Of a stretch of 64,000 bases of DNA, positions 7,569 through 15,556 are shown one piece after another. Under the pieces are notes generated by a model. The model searched no databases, was not told the DNA's origin, and saw only the letters and a list, made by a program, of their open reading frames with translations. The translations under genes and the position numbers were made by a program. The stretch covers positions 930,001 to 994,000 of the forward strand of contig NZ_JAICDG010000003.1 of the NCBI RefSeq assembly GCF_022751215.1, read 5' to 3'. Positions within the stretch are counted from its first letter, which is position 1, and every line of letters starts with the position of its first letter. The stretch is from Actinomadura terrae (lineage in GTDB: Bacteria; Actinomycetota; Actinomycetes; Streptosporangiales; Streptosporangiaceae).

Positions 7569-9275
7569 TCAGCCGGGGTTGCTCTCGGACTCCGCCAGTT
7601 CGCGCCGCTCGCCGAGCTCCCGCTGCCCGGAGTGCCCGTTCCGCTCGGGGATGGTGGCGAGGTCCGCGCGGAAGCGGCGGTTGAGCGCGGCGCGCACCCG
7701 TCCCGTGAGACGGCGGCCGCGCGGGTTCTCGACGCCGTCCACCGGCGGCGGGACGGCCAGGTCGACGGCGGGTGCCGGCCGCGGGTCGGTGATCGCCGCG
7801 ATCCGCTCGGCCGGCAGGTGCCGCTCCACTTCGCTGAACCGCCCGTCGGGCGACTGCCGGATGACGCCCGTCTCCAGCCCGTGCTCGACGAGGCCGGCGT
7901 CGCGGCGCTGGAGCCCGACGCAGATCCGGTAGGCGACGATGTAGGCCAGCACCGGTCCGAGGATGACCGCGATGCGGAAGAACCACGTCGTCGCGTACAG
8001 CGAGACGCTGAACTTGTGCGCGAGGACGTCGTTGCCGCCCGCCAGCCACAGCAATCCGTAGAAGACGATGCCGCCGACGCCGATGCCCGTCCGGGCGGGG
8101 ACGTCGCGGGGCCGGTCGAGCAGGTGGTGGATCTGGTGGTCGCCGGTCACCCAGCGTTCGACGAACGGGTAGACGCCGAGGCCGGTGAACAGCAGCCCGG
8201 GGACGACCAGCGAGGGGACGACCACGCTCATCGACACCGTGTGGCCCCACGCCGTGATCTCCCACGCCGGCATGATCCGCAGCGAGCCCTCCAGCCAGCC
8301 CATGTACCAGTCGGGCTGCGAGCCGGCGCTGATCGCGCCCGGGTCGTAGGGGCCGAACAGCCAGATCGGGTTGATCTGGACGAACGCCGCCAGCAGCGTC
8401 GTCACGCCGAGGACCCACAGGAACAGCGCCGAGGTCTTGGCCATGAACACCGGGAAGAACGGGTAGCCCCGGACGGTCGTGTTCGAGCTGCCCTTGCCGG
8501 GGAACTGCGTGTGCGTCTGCCGCCAGGTCAGCACGACCGCGTGCAGCGGGATCAGCGCCGCCAGCAGCCCCGGGATCAGCAGGACGTGGACGACGTACAG
8601 CCGCGGGATGATGTCCGCCCCGGGGAACTCGCCGCCGAACACGAACATCACCAGGTAGGAGCCGACCAGCGGCACCGCCGCGATGACCCCTTCGAGGATG
8701 CGGATGCCGGTGCCCGACAGCAGGTCGTCGGGCAGCGAGTAGCCGAACAGCCCGTTCACCATGACGAGCACGAGCATGGTGACGCCGATGATCCAGTTCA
8801 GCTCGCGGGGCTTGCGGAACGCGCCGCTGAAGAAGTTGCGCAGCAGGTGGACGAGGATCGCCCCCATGAAGATCAGCGTCGCCCAGTGGTGGATCTGCCG
8901 GACCAGCAGCCCGCCCCGCACATCGAAGCTGATCTTCAGGGACGAGGCGTAGGCCTCGCTCATCTCGACGCCGCGCAGTTTGGTGTAGGAGCCGTCGTAG
9001 ATGACCTCGTGCATGCTCGGCTTGAAGAACAGCGTGAGGTACACCCCGGTCAACAGGATGATCACGAACGAGTACATGGCGATCTCGCCGACCAGGAAGC
9101 TCCACTGGTCCGGGAACGCCTTGCGCAGCGCCTTGCGGGCGAAGCCGGTGCTGCCGAAGCGCTCGTCCAGCGCCCGGGACACCGAGTCCACGGCCCCGCC
9201 CGAACCGCGCCCGCCCGCGCGGCCGCCCGTGCGCCCGTCCGCCGCCCGGCCTCCGGGCGCCCGAATCCCCGCCAT
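7569..9275 (-). CDS. qcrB: Cytochrome bc complex cytochrome b subunit, stand-alone copy
   Basis: Membrane diheme cytochrome b of a menaquinol:cytochrome c oxidoreductase, 568 residues, of the actinobacterial type. About eight or nine membrane helices are visible. Heme-ligand histidines lie in RQIHHWATLIFMGAILVHLL and in YVVHVLLIPGLLAALIPLHA; the quinol-site motif is PDWY (in SQPDWYMGWLEG). A Gly/Arg-rich N-terminus and a long charged C-terminal tail flank the core. Start ATG at 9275 with AAAGGA. No qcrA or qcrC is adjacent, so this looks like a second copy outside the main qcrCAB operon. It shares an upstream box with the next gene. Confidence 0.9.
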   Translation of the reverse strand: MAGIRAPGGRAADGRTGGRAGGRGSGGAVDSVSRALDERFGSTGFARKALRKAFPDQWSFLVGEIAMYSFVIILLTGVYLTLFFKPSMHEVIYDGSYTKLRGVEMSEAYASSLKISFDVRGGLLVRQIHHWATLIFMGAILVHLLRNFFSGAFRKPRELNWIIGVTMLVLVMVNGLFGYSLPDDLLSGTGIRILEGVIAAVPLVGSYLVMFVFGGEFPGADIIPRLYVVHVLLIPGLLAALIPLHAVVLTWRQTHTQFPGKGSSNTTVRGYPFFPVFMAKTSALFLWVLGVTTLLAAFVQINPIWLFGPYDPGAISAGSQPDWYMGWLEGSLRIMPAWEITAWGHTVSMSVVVPSLVVPGLLFTGLGVYPFVERWVTGDHQIHHLLDRPRDVPARTGIGVGGIVFYGLLWLAGGNDVLAHKFSVSLYATTWFFRIAVILGPVLAYIVAYRICVGLQRRDAGLVEHGLETGVIRQSPDGRFSEVERHLPAERIAAITDPRPAPAVDLAVPPPVDGVENPRGRRLTGRVRAALNRRFRADLATIPERNGHSGQRELGERRELAESESNPG

Positions 9276-9325
9276 CGTCACAGTCCTTTCGTCGAGCCTC
9301 TGGCCCTAAGACAGATCTCGACCCG

Positions 9326-9343
9326 CGAACGTGACATGTAGAG
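9326..9343 (-). promoter_or_regulatory. Shared box upstream of qcrB
   Basis: CGAACGTGACATGTAGAG, 51-68 bases before the cytochrome b start. A near-identical copy lies before the hemerythrin-like gene. Both genes are on the minus strand, so the box is in the same orientation relative to each. Likely a promoter element or operator for co-regulation. Confidence 0.45.
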
Positions 9344-9381
9344 GTGTGCCCCTCGTCACAGGGACGCGCGTCCGTGTGACG

Positions 9382-10035
9382 TCAGTGGCGGAGGGAGCGC
9401 CGGTAGCGGGGGAGCCAGCGCGTCCGGTAGGCGAGCCTGACCGGCGGCGGCAGCAGCCGCAGCACCGCGGCGCACGTCCGGTCGGACGCGCCGTCCAGCA
9501 GCCACGGCAGGAACACCCGCAGCCCCCGCACGCCGATCTCCCGGCGGAACTCCACCTCGTAGGTGCCCCACTCGTACGGGGTGAGGGCCTCGTGGATCAG
9601 CGGCAGGACGTGCGCCTCCTTGAAGTCCAGATGCGCGTCCAGCGCCGCCGGAAGCTTCCGCGCCAGCAGGACGAGGACGTCGTCGTCCTCGTGCTCCAGC
9701 GCGGCGTCGACCCGGTCCATCAGTGCGACGAGCCGGACGGCCTGCACGTCCATCGCCTCCAGCGCCGCCGACCGGCCGCCGCTGACCCGGCCGCGCAGCA
9801 CGCTCCACAGCGCGCGCCGCTCCGCCGCCCGCTGCGCGAGCCAGTGGAACCGGAACAGGGTCCAGGCGTTCGCGTCGACCGGGAACGGTCCCGCGTCGGC
9901 CATGAACGGCCCGCCGGCCGCCAGCCGTCCCGCGAGCTCCATCACCGTCATGTCGCGCCGGAACGCGCCGTGCACGGCGTGCAGCATCGTCAGATCGAAA
10001 CGCCGCCGCGCGCTGTCGTCCAACCCCGCACCCAT
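9382..10035 (-). CDS. Hemerythrin-domain protein
   Basis: A 217-residue protein whose central helices resemble the hemerythrin/HHE cation-binding fold: LHAVHGAFRRDM near the start, FRFHWLAQRAAERRALWSVL, ALEHEDDDVLVLL, and LDAHLDFKEAHVLPLIHEAL, which together supply several His/Glu possible iron ligands. The C-terminus is Arg-rich and basic. Such proteins bind a di-iron centre and may sense or carry oxygen or nitric oxide; the role here is not shown. The start is uncertain: ATG 10035 fits the conserved core, while ATG 10113 would add 26 residues. Confidence 0.72.
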   Translation of the reverse strand: MGAGLDDSARRRFDLTMLHAVHGAFRRDMTVMELAGRLAAGGPFMADAGPFPVDANAWTLFRFHWLAQRAAERRALWSVLRGRVSGGRSAALEAMDVQAVRLVALMDRVDAALEHEDDDVLVLLARKLPAALDAHLDFKEAHVLPLIHEALTPYEWGTYEVEFRREIGVRGLRVFLPWLLDGASDRTCAAVLRLLPPPVRLAYRTRWLPRYRRSLRH

Positions 10036-10101
10036 CCCTCGCACCCCGCCCCTCGGCACACCCGGCAACCGACCTCTCCCCAGGAGATGGGCGGGACCTC
10101 T

Positions 10102-10119
10102 CGAATGTGACATGTAAGG
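10102..10119 (-). promoter_or_regulatory. Shared box upstream of the hemerythrin gene
   Basis: CGAATGTGACATGTAAGG matches the box before qcrB at 16 of 18 positions (CGAAYGTGACATGTARRG). It ends 66 bases upstream of ATG 10035 and would overlap the start of the longer ORF form (10113), which argues for the shorter start. Confidence 0.45.
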
Positions 10120-10211
10120 GCATCACCAGCGGTGATACGGGTCTCACCGGAACGCTCCGGTTCGGCCGAAATCGCTGCCCGGGGCACGGCCCGTCGCGTA
10201 ACCTGCGCCGC

Positions 10212-10973
10212 GTGATCGACGACCAGACCCTGATGAGCTCCCGTCATGTGCTGTGCGTCCTCGGGACCGGGCTCGACCTCGACGCGGTGGAGGCCGTGGC
10301 GGCGCGGGAGGGCTTCGAGCTCGACTGGGAGTACTCCGGGCCCGGCGCCGACCCGCGGATGCCGGAGGCGTTCGAGGCGTGCGTGGCGCGGGCGTCCTTC
10401 ACCCGGGCCGACTGGGACGCCGTCGACGCGCACGACACGGTCGCCTACGTGCTGTCGCCGCCGATCCTGCCGGGCGTCGCGTTCACGGTCGCGCGGCGGA
10501 CCCTCGTGCTGACCGCCGAGCTGCTGCGCTCCGGCGCGACCGCCGTGAAGAACGAGAGCAGCGGCCTCACCCACGGCCGGGACCGGTGGCTCGACCTCGC
10601 CGCGGGCGTCTATGGGGGCGGGCCGGAGGAGTCGGCGCTGCCGCTGTACCGGGCGTGGGTGAAGCGCCCGATCGCCGACGGGTCGCTGCTGCACAGCTGC
10701 GGCATGCACCTGCTCGGCGCGCCCGACATCGAGATCGCGCCGCTCGGCGACCCGGCCTTCGCCCCGTCCCCGGAGGAGGTCGCGGCCCTCATCGACGGGC
10801 TCGCCATCTACCTGCTCACCGAGCATCGCGCCGAGGAGATCGAGGACGGCGAGGGCTTCCGGCTCGCGCTGGACGCGCCCCGCTGGATCCTGCGGCACCG
10901 CCCCTGCGACCGGTACGAGGAAGACGACATCTTCTTCAACCCGCACGGCTACTGGCGCCTCACCACCGAGTAG
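10212..10973 (+). CDS. DUF4261 domain protein
   Basis: A 253-residue soluble protein of unknown function. The C-terminal part (LPLYRAWVKRPIADGSLLHS, then CGMHLLGAPDIEI) matches the DUF4261 pattern. I choose GTG 10212; an ATG lies seven codons in (10233). A TAACCT hexamer at 10199-10204 lies about 7 bases before the GTG and no ribosome site is visible, so a leaderless transcript is possible. It is convergent with the HvfC-like gene, with only 8 bases between the stops. Confidence 0.78.
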   Translation: MIDDQTLMSSRHVLCVLGTGLDLDAVEAVAAREGFELDWEYSGPGADPRMPEAFEACVARASFTRADWDAVDAHDTVAYVLSPPILPGVAFTVARRTLVLTAELLRSGATAVKNESSGLTHGRDRWLDLAAGVYGGGPEESALPLYRAWVKRPIADGSLLHSCGMHLLGAPDIEIAPLGDPAFAPSPEEVAALIDGLAIYLLTEHRAEEIEDGEGFRLALDAPRWILRHRPCDRYEEDDIFFNPHGYWRLTTE

Positions 10974-10981
10974 CCGCAGGG

Positions 10982-11815
10982 CTACGGCGGCTCCCGCCCG
11001 GGCGGCTCCCGCGGCGGCGGCGCCGGGAGCGCCGGGAGCGCGACGATCCAGCGCTGCGCGAGCCAGCGGCGCAGGTGGCGGCGGGCGTCGGCGGGGTCGA
11101 GCCCGGCGCGCGCCGACGCCTGTTCCGGCGGCGCGCCGCCCATCAGCGCCTCCAGCAGCACGAACGCGTCCGCCGGCGGGGAGGCGGTGACCACCCGGTA
11201 GTTGCGCCGGAACACCACGATCCGGGCCGGGACGAACGCGGGCGGCGCCGGGCGGGCGCCGCGCCGGACGGCCGAGTGGTACGCGTGCACCGGAGCGCAC
11301 GCCCGCAGCAGCCGCACGCCGGGCGCGCCCCGCACCCGGTCGGGCAGCCCCGTGGGCCAGGGGGCGGGCGGCTCCTCCTCGGTGCCCGGGCCGTCGTACA
11401 CCTCGGCGAACAGCCGCTCGTAGCGGACGAGGTCGACCATCAGGTCGGCCCACGGCTCCCGCTCCTCGACCGGGAGCCCGCGGTCGGGCCGCTGCTCCTC
11501 CAGGTACGCGGCGAACCGGTCGCCGAGCCGGGCCAGTGTGTAGGCGCGCGGCGGGTGCGCGTCGAGGTACCCGGCGGCGAACACGTCGAACAGGTCGGGG
11601 CCGAGCAGCTCGCGCAGCGCGGGATGCATGTGCCGCATGGTGTCCAGCAGGCGGCGCCGGTAGCCGAGGCGGTAGATCTCCAGCCGCCGCGCCGCGCCGA
11701 GGCGGCCGGTGCCCGCGAGCATGGCCTCGGCCTGCTCCGCCGACGCGCCCGGCACGGTGAGGGCGTGCAGCAGCCACTGCTGCGCCGCGTCCAGCGTCGG
11801 GGGCGCGCTACCCAT
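10982..11815 (-). CDS. HvfC/BufC-like partner protein (DUF2063, putative DNA-binding domain family)
   Basis: A 277-residue cytoplasmic protein. The N-terminal 100 residues fit the DUF2063/HvfC fold (TLDAAQQWLLHALTVPG, RRLEIYRLGYRRRLLDTMRH, LLGPDLFDVFAAGYL). In other bacteria such proteins pair with DUF692 enzymes and present the precursor peptide for modification (BufB/BufC, MbnB/MbnC). Start ATG at 11815, overlapping the end of the DUF692 gene by 8 bases, which implies coupled translation. The longer ORF to 12004 is only open frame. Last gene of the three-gene cassette. Confidence 0.85.
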   Translation of the reverse strand: MGSAPPTLDAAQQWLLHALTVPGASAEQAEAMLAGTGRLGAARRLEIYRLGYRRRLLDTMRHMHPALRELLGPDLFDVFAAGYLDAHPPRAYTLARLGDRFAAYLEEQRPDRGLPVEEREPWADLMVDLVRYERLFAEVYDGPGTEEEPPAPWPTGLPDRVRGAPGVRLLRACAPVHAYHSAVRRGARPAPPAFVPARIVVFRRNYRVVTASPPADAFVLLEALMGGAPPEQASARAGLDPADARRHLRRWLAQRWIVALPALPAPPPREPPGREPP

Positions 11816-12740
11816 CGCCGGCCCCCGCGTCGCGCAGCCCGGCACCGGGCGTGCCCAGGTGGTCGCGGGCCTTGTGCAGCTCGTCCAGTAACGCGGGGAG
11901 GGGCGGGAGGCGGTCGTCCCACTCCAGGAGGGTCGGCACGGGGCCGGCCAGCGACGTGGCCAGCCGGTACAGGTCCCAGACCGGTTCGGAGACCGGGCCG
12001 TCATGGGTGTCGATCAGGTGGTCGCCCATGTCGGCGTGCCCGGCCACATGGATCTGGACGACCCGGTCGTGGGGGAGCGCGCGGATGTACTCCTCGGGGT
12101 CGAAGCCGTTGTTGAACGCCGAGACGTGGACGTTGTTGACGTCCAGCAGCAGCCCGCACCCCGACTCCTCGCACAGCCGCGCGAGGAACTCCCACTCGGT
12201 CATCGTCGAGTGCGCGAACGCGGCGTAGGTGCTCGGGTTCTCCAGCACGAGCGGCCGCTCCAGCACGTCCTGCACGATCTCGACGCGCCGCGCGAGGTGC
12301 CGCAGCGACCGCTCGGTGAACGGGACGGGCAGCAGCTCGTGGGTGTTGACGCCCGCGACGCCCGTCCAGCACACGTGGTCGGACACCCACCGCGCGCCGG
12401 TGGAGTCGGCCAGCCGGCGCAGCCGGGCGAGGTAGCCGAAGTCGAGCGGGTCGGTGCTGCCGATCGACAGCGACACCCCGTGCATGACGACCGGGTACCG
12501 CTCGGCGATGCGGCCGAGCGCGTGCCGCGGGTAGCCGCCCGAGTCCATGAAGTTCTCGGAGATGATCTCGAACCAGCCGACGTCCGGCCACTCGGCGAGG
12601 ATCTGGCTCAGGTGCGAGGAGCGCAGCCCCAGCCCGAGCCCGGACGCGTCGCCGCCCGGCAGGGCGCACCGCCGGTCGGGCGCGGCGGCACCGGCCGTGG
12701 CCTCGGGCACGGGCGCCCGCTCCGCGGATTCCGCCGTCAT
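11808..12740 (-). CDS. DUF692 multinuclear iron enzyme (BufB/MbnB-like)
   Basis: A 310-residue TIM-barrel protein of the DUF692 family, whose characterised members are iron enzymes that oxidatively modify Cys or other residues of peptides. The usual ligand set is visible: His88 (MHG), Asp121-His122 (SDH), Glu167-Asn168 (LENP), Asp200 (LLLDVNN), His231/His235 (IHVAGH), Asp244/His246 (DTHD) and Glu273 (LLEWD). The start ATG at 12740 overlaps the stop of the upstream small gene (ATGA). The N-terminal 30 residues are low-complexity. The peptide substrate is inferred to be the upstream small protein. Confidence 0.9.
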   Translation of the reverse strand: MTAESAERAPVPEATAGAAAPDRRCALPGGDASGLGLGLRSSHLSQILAEWPDVGWFEIISENFMDSGGYPRHALGRIAERYPVVMHGVSLSIGSTDPLDFGYLARLRRLADSTGARWVSDHVCWTGVAGVNTHELLPVPFTERSLRHLARRVEIVQDVLERPLVLENPSTYAAFAHSTMTEWEFLARLCEESGCGLLLDVNNVHVSAFNNGFDPEEYIRALPHDRVVQIHVAGHADMGDHLIDTHDGPVSEPVWDLYRLATSLAGPVPTLLEWDDRLPPLPALLDELHKARDHLGTPGAGLRDAGAGDG

Positions 12741-13000
12741 GACCCGGAGGTCGTCGCGCCGGCGTCGCGCACGTCGCGGCCCGGGGCGGGCCCTCCGGGG
12801 AGCCCGGGGCCCGCACCGAGCGGCGCGCCCGCCTCGACCATCCGCTGCTCGAAGACCCTGCGCGCCCGCCGCCACGCGGCGCTGCCGGGGACGGACCACT
12901 CGGCCTCAAGCCGCAGGTAGCCGCAGCCGCCCGGCCCCGCACAGGCGTTCCGCGTCATGCACACGTGCAGCTCGCCGCCGCCGTGGATGGCTCCGTTCAC
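12737..13000 (-). CDS. Small three-cysteine protein, candidate DUF692 substrate
   Basis: An 87-residue protein beginning MNGAIHGGGELHVC. Three cysteines at 14, 20 and 26 have the regular spacing C-X5-C-X5-C (HVCMTRNACAGPGGCGYLRL), followed by a helical basic stretch and a Gly/Pro/Ala-rich tail. No signal peptide. GTG 13000 is chosen because GAGGGAGG stands 8 bases upstream; the ORF from 13060 has no such site. The stop overlaps the DUF692 start by 4 bases. It could be a modified peptide precursor or a metal-binding partner; I recognise no family. Confidence 0.72.
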   Translation of the reverse strand: MNGAIHGGGELHVCMTRNACAGPGGCGYLRLEAEWSVPGSAAWRRARRVFEQRMVEAGAPLGAGPGLPGGPAPGRDVRDAGATTSGS

Positions 13001-13136
13001 GGGGTGTGCCTCCCTCGTCGAGATCATGTCCGGGATGACGTCTCGCAACAGGCTAATCACACTCAGTAGTCAACGGCGCGACAGATTTATGTCACCTGTC
13101 CCCGAGCGGAGTGTGCCGCGATGGGGATGGCCTGGT

Positions 13137-13153
13137 AAAAGACCGGGCCGGTC
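13137..13153 (-). terminator. Rho-independent terminator of the NrfD operon
   Basis: On the minus strand GACCG-GCC-CGGTC is followed directly by TTTT (13140-13137). It lies 43 bases beyond the NrfD stop and separates that operon from the DUF692 cassette. Confidence 0.65.
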
Positions 13154-13195
13154 GGCTTTCTCCGGGCCGAGGGGAGGGGAGATAGAGGTGCGCCG

Positions 13196-14173
13196 TTATG
13201 ACACGCTGTCGCCCTCGGCGCGGGCGTTCAGGCGTTCGCGCTGCGGGACCACCGTGTACTTCGGGTCCTCCGCCGAGCGCACGCCCGCGTAGAAGACGCC
13301 GAAGCGGGTGCACGCGGACGCGGTGAGCAGCGCCGCCCCGCTGAGGGCGGCCGCCGTCCGGCTCCGTCCGGCGAGCAGCGCGGCCCCGGCGGCGCCCGCG
13401 ACGGTCAGGATCTCGGCCGCGCGCGTCAGGCCGCCCGCGCGGCCCCCCTCGTACACCTCGGCCACCATGCCGAGCCGCCGCCGCATCAGCCTGGACGCGG
13501 CGGTCTCCAGCACCGCGCCGGCGACCGCCGTGCTGCGCGCCGGTCCCGTCTCCGCAGGCGGTGCGGTGAGCAACGCCATCCCGGACGCGGCGGCCGTCGC
13601 CGAACCGGCGAACACGAAAGGCAGCTCGCGGTACGCCTCATGCCAGGCGGGAACAGCCGTGTCGGCCGCGAGCACGGCGGTGTAGGACGCGACGGCGGGC
13701 CCGAGCACGGCCGCGCCGGCCGTGGCCGCCGCGCCGAGCCGGGGGAACAGGCGCGCCACGTCCAGGACGGCGGCGCCGCCCGCCGCCGGGCCGTAGGCCA
13801 TCAGCAGCCACGAGCCGAGGCTCATCGGGGACGTCGGCTTGAGGACGCGCAGCATGTGGTGGAACCGGGCGGGCCGTCCGAGGTCGTGGACCAGCGCGGC
13901 GGCCGACCCGCTGATCGCCAGCAGCGAGGAGACCTTCAACGCGCGGGCGGTGGCGGGACGCCCGGTGAGCTGCGCGCCCGCCGCGAGCACCGAGCCCGCG
14001 CCCGCGAGCCCGCCGAGGAAGAAGTACCCGGCGATGTCCGGCGCCTTCCACCTCGGCGCCTTGAGGACGGGTCTGCCGTAGTAAGAGGTGAACTCCGCGT
14101 CGGGCACCATCGCCCGCTCGCCACGCCGCCCCCGGCGTCCGCGGGTGCCCTTCCGTGCCCCGGCCGCGCTCAC
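13196..14173 (-). CDS. nrfD: NrfD/PsrC-type polysulfide reductase membrane subunit
   Basis: A 325-residue integral membrane quinone-interacting subunit. After a basic N-terminus it has SYYGRPVLKAPRWK and PDIAGYFFLGGLAGAGSVLA, typical of NrfD, and about eight or nine hydrophobic helices; the loop HDLGRPARFHHMLRVLKPTS is also characteristic. It would anchor a molybdopterin oxidoreductase and move electrons between quinone and the FeS subunit. GTG 14173 overlaps the FeS gene stop (GTGA). Second and last gene of the operon. Confidence 0.88.
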   Translation of the reverse strand: MSAAGARKGTRGRRGRRGERAMVPDAEFTSYYGRPVLKAPRWKAPDIAGYFFLGGLAGAGSVLAAGAQLTGRPATARALKVSSLLAISGSAAALVHDLGRPARFHHMLRVLKPTSPMSLGSWLLMAYGPAAGGAAVLDVARLFPRLGAAATAGAAVLGPAVASYTAVLAADTAVPAWHEAYRELPFVFAGSATAAASGMALLTAPPAETGPARSTAVAGAVLETAASRLMRRRLGMVAEVYEGGRAGGLTRAAEILTVAGAAGAALLAGRSRTAAALSGAALLTASACTRFGVFYAGVRSAEDPKYTVVPQRERLNARAEGDSVS

Positions 14174-15051
14174 CGGCGGCCGCCCCGGCGCCCGTGGACG
14201 GCGAAGACCGCGGCGGCGCCGCCGAGCAGGGTCAGCGCGGCGGCGCCCGCGTGCCGCCACATCGACGGCAGGTCGCGGGTCGTCACGACGGGGTCGGGGG
14301 GCAGCCCGTACACCTCCGGCTCGTCCAGCAGGAGGAAGAACGCGCCGTCGCCGCCGACCCCGTCCGCCGGGTTTTCGCCGTAGAGGCGCGCGTCGTCCAC
14401 GCCCTGGTCGTGGAGCTGGTCCACGCGCGCGGCGGCCCGCTCCCGAAGCTCCTCCAGCGGGCCGAACTGGATCGACTCGGTGGGGCACGCCTTGGCGCAC
14501 GCGGGCGTCTGCCCCGCCCCGAGCCGGTCGTAGCACAGCGTGCACTTCCAGACGCGCCCGTCCTCCTTGCGCTGGTCGATGACCCCGTACGGGCACGCGG
14601 GCACGCAGTAGCCGCACCCGTTGCAGATGTCCTGCTGGACGACGACCGTGCCGAACTCCGTGCGGAACAGCGACCCGGTGGGGCACACGTCCAGGCAGGC
14701 GGCGTGCGTGCAGTGCTTGCAGACGTCGGAGGCCATGAGCCAGCGGAGCCCGCCCTCGGCGGCGCCCGTCTCGGCGTTCCCGACCGGCTTGTCCTGCTCG
14801 ATGAACGCGACGTGCCGCCAGGTGTCCGAGCCGAGCCCCTGGGTGTTGTCGTAGGACATCCCTGTGAACTCCAACCCGTCCTCGGGGACGGCGTTCCACT
14901 CCTTGCAGGCGACCTCGCACGCCTTACACCCGATGCAGACCGAGGTGTCGGTGAAGAAGCCCATGCGCGGGGGCGCGTCGGCGTACCCGGCGTCGGCGGC
15001 GACGCCGGGCTCGGCTCCGGCGAGCAGGTTGCGTCCGATCAGGCTGCTCAT
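14170..15051 (-). CDS. 4Fe-4S ferredoxin-type subunit of a formate-dehydrogenase-like oxidoreductase
   Basis: A 293-residue electron-transfer subunit with four cysteine groups: CIGCKACEVACKEW, CKHCTHAACLDVCP, CNGCGYCVPACPYG and CTLC...CAKACP, the FdhB/FdnH arrangement for four [4Fe-4S] clusters. A single C-terminal hydrophobic segment (HAGAAALTLLGGAAAVFAV) may anchor it. ATG 15051 has GGAGGT upstream. It normally sits between a catalytic molybdenum subunit and NrfD; here no catalytic subunit lies upstream, only about 500 non-coding bases. Confidence 0.9.
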   Translation of the reverse strand: MSSLIGRNLLAGAEPGVAADAGYADAPPRMGFFTDTSVCIGCKACEVACKEWNAVPEDGLEFTGMSYDNTQGLGSDTWRHVAFIEQDKPVGNAETGAAEGGLRWLMASDVCKHCTHAACLDVCPTGSLFRTEFGTVVVQQDICNGCGYCVPACPYGVIDQRKEDGRVWKCTLCYDRLGAGQTPACAKACPTESIQFGPLEELRERAAARVDQLHDQGVDDARLYGENPADGVGGDGAFFLLLDEPEVYGLPPDPVVTTRDLPSMWRHAGAAALTLLGGAAAVFAVHGRRGGRR

Positions 15052-15200
15052 CCCCACGACCTCCAACGACGCCCAGGCCAAGGCACCCTTCCCCTCGTCG
15101 CGCGCCCTACACCTCGGGTCGCCGCGGCCCCGTGCCGCTTTCCAGGCGTTCGACCGGCGGGGGCCCGCGATTTCGGGCCTACGCCCCGCCCGCCTGCATG

Positions 15201-15223
15201 GGCCGCCGGGCGACCCGGCGGCC
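15201..15223. other. Strong 10-bp hairpin in the 15052-15556 intergenic region
   Basis: GGCCGCCGGG / CCCGGCGGCC with a 3-base loop, perfectly paired; a smaller hairpin GCCCG/CGGGC lies at 15165-15180. It stands about 150 bases upstream of the FeS subunit start and 330 bases before the DUF4360 gene, with no gene ending here. It could be a relic terminator or a leader structure. The rest of 15052-15450 shows no gene. Confidence 0.45.
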
Positions 15224-15450
15224 GGCCCGCGACCCCGCGTCCCGCGCCAGGCGGGGCCACTCTTCTAGCGACTCTGAACGGTTCCTGAAATTCGATTGAC
15301 CCTGTTTCTGGAACGGTCCCCCTGCAATGGGGGGTGCCGGTTGAATGTTGGACAGTCCGTTTTCGCAGATTGGACGGGTTTTCGCCCGGTTACGGAATGA
15401 GATTACGCGTTGCCGTACCCCGACATTCAAGGGAAGTTAAAAAGAAGACG

Positions 15451-15480
15451 TTGACCGGCTTGATCGGCGCCGTCTACTCT
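15451..15480 (+). promoter_or_regulatory. Probable promoter of the DUF4360 pair
   Basis: TTGACC at 15451-15456 and TACTCT at 15475-15480 with an 18-base spacer, 77 bases before the first DUF4360 start. This is a housekeeping-type actinomycete promoter pattern. Confidence 0.5.
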
Positions 15481-15556
15481 CTCGGGCAGATCCTGGATCA
15501 CGTTCCAACTCTTCGGCCGTAGAAACCGCGTCCGCCCCCAGCAAAGAGGAAATCGC

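Noticed and set aside
7632..9341. Very long plus-strand ORFs over the cytochrome b gene and similar frames opposite polA, the kinase and other genes
   Set aside because: They are mirror frames of high-GC genes, rich in Arg/Ala/Pro/Gly with no recognisable domain, and opposite the true genes.
12003..12920. Plus-strand ORF opposite the DUF692 gene
   Set aside because: Mirror frame of the DUF692 gene; no domain.
15130..15180. tRNA-like T-loop TTCGA at about 15148 and a possible selenocysteine tRNA upstream of the formate-dehydrogenase-like operon
   Set aside because: No acceptor or anticodon stems can be formed around it.
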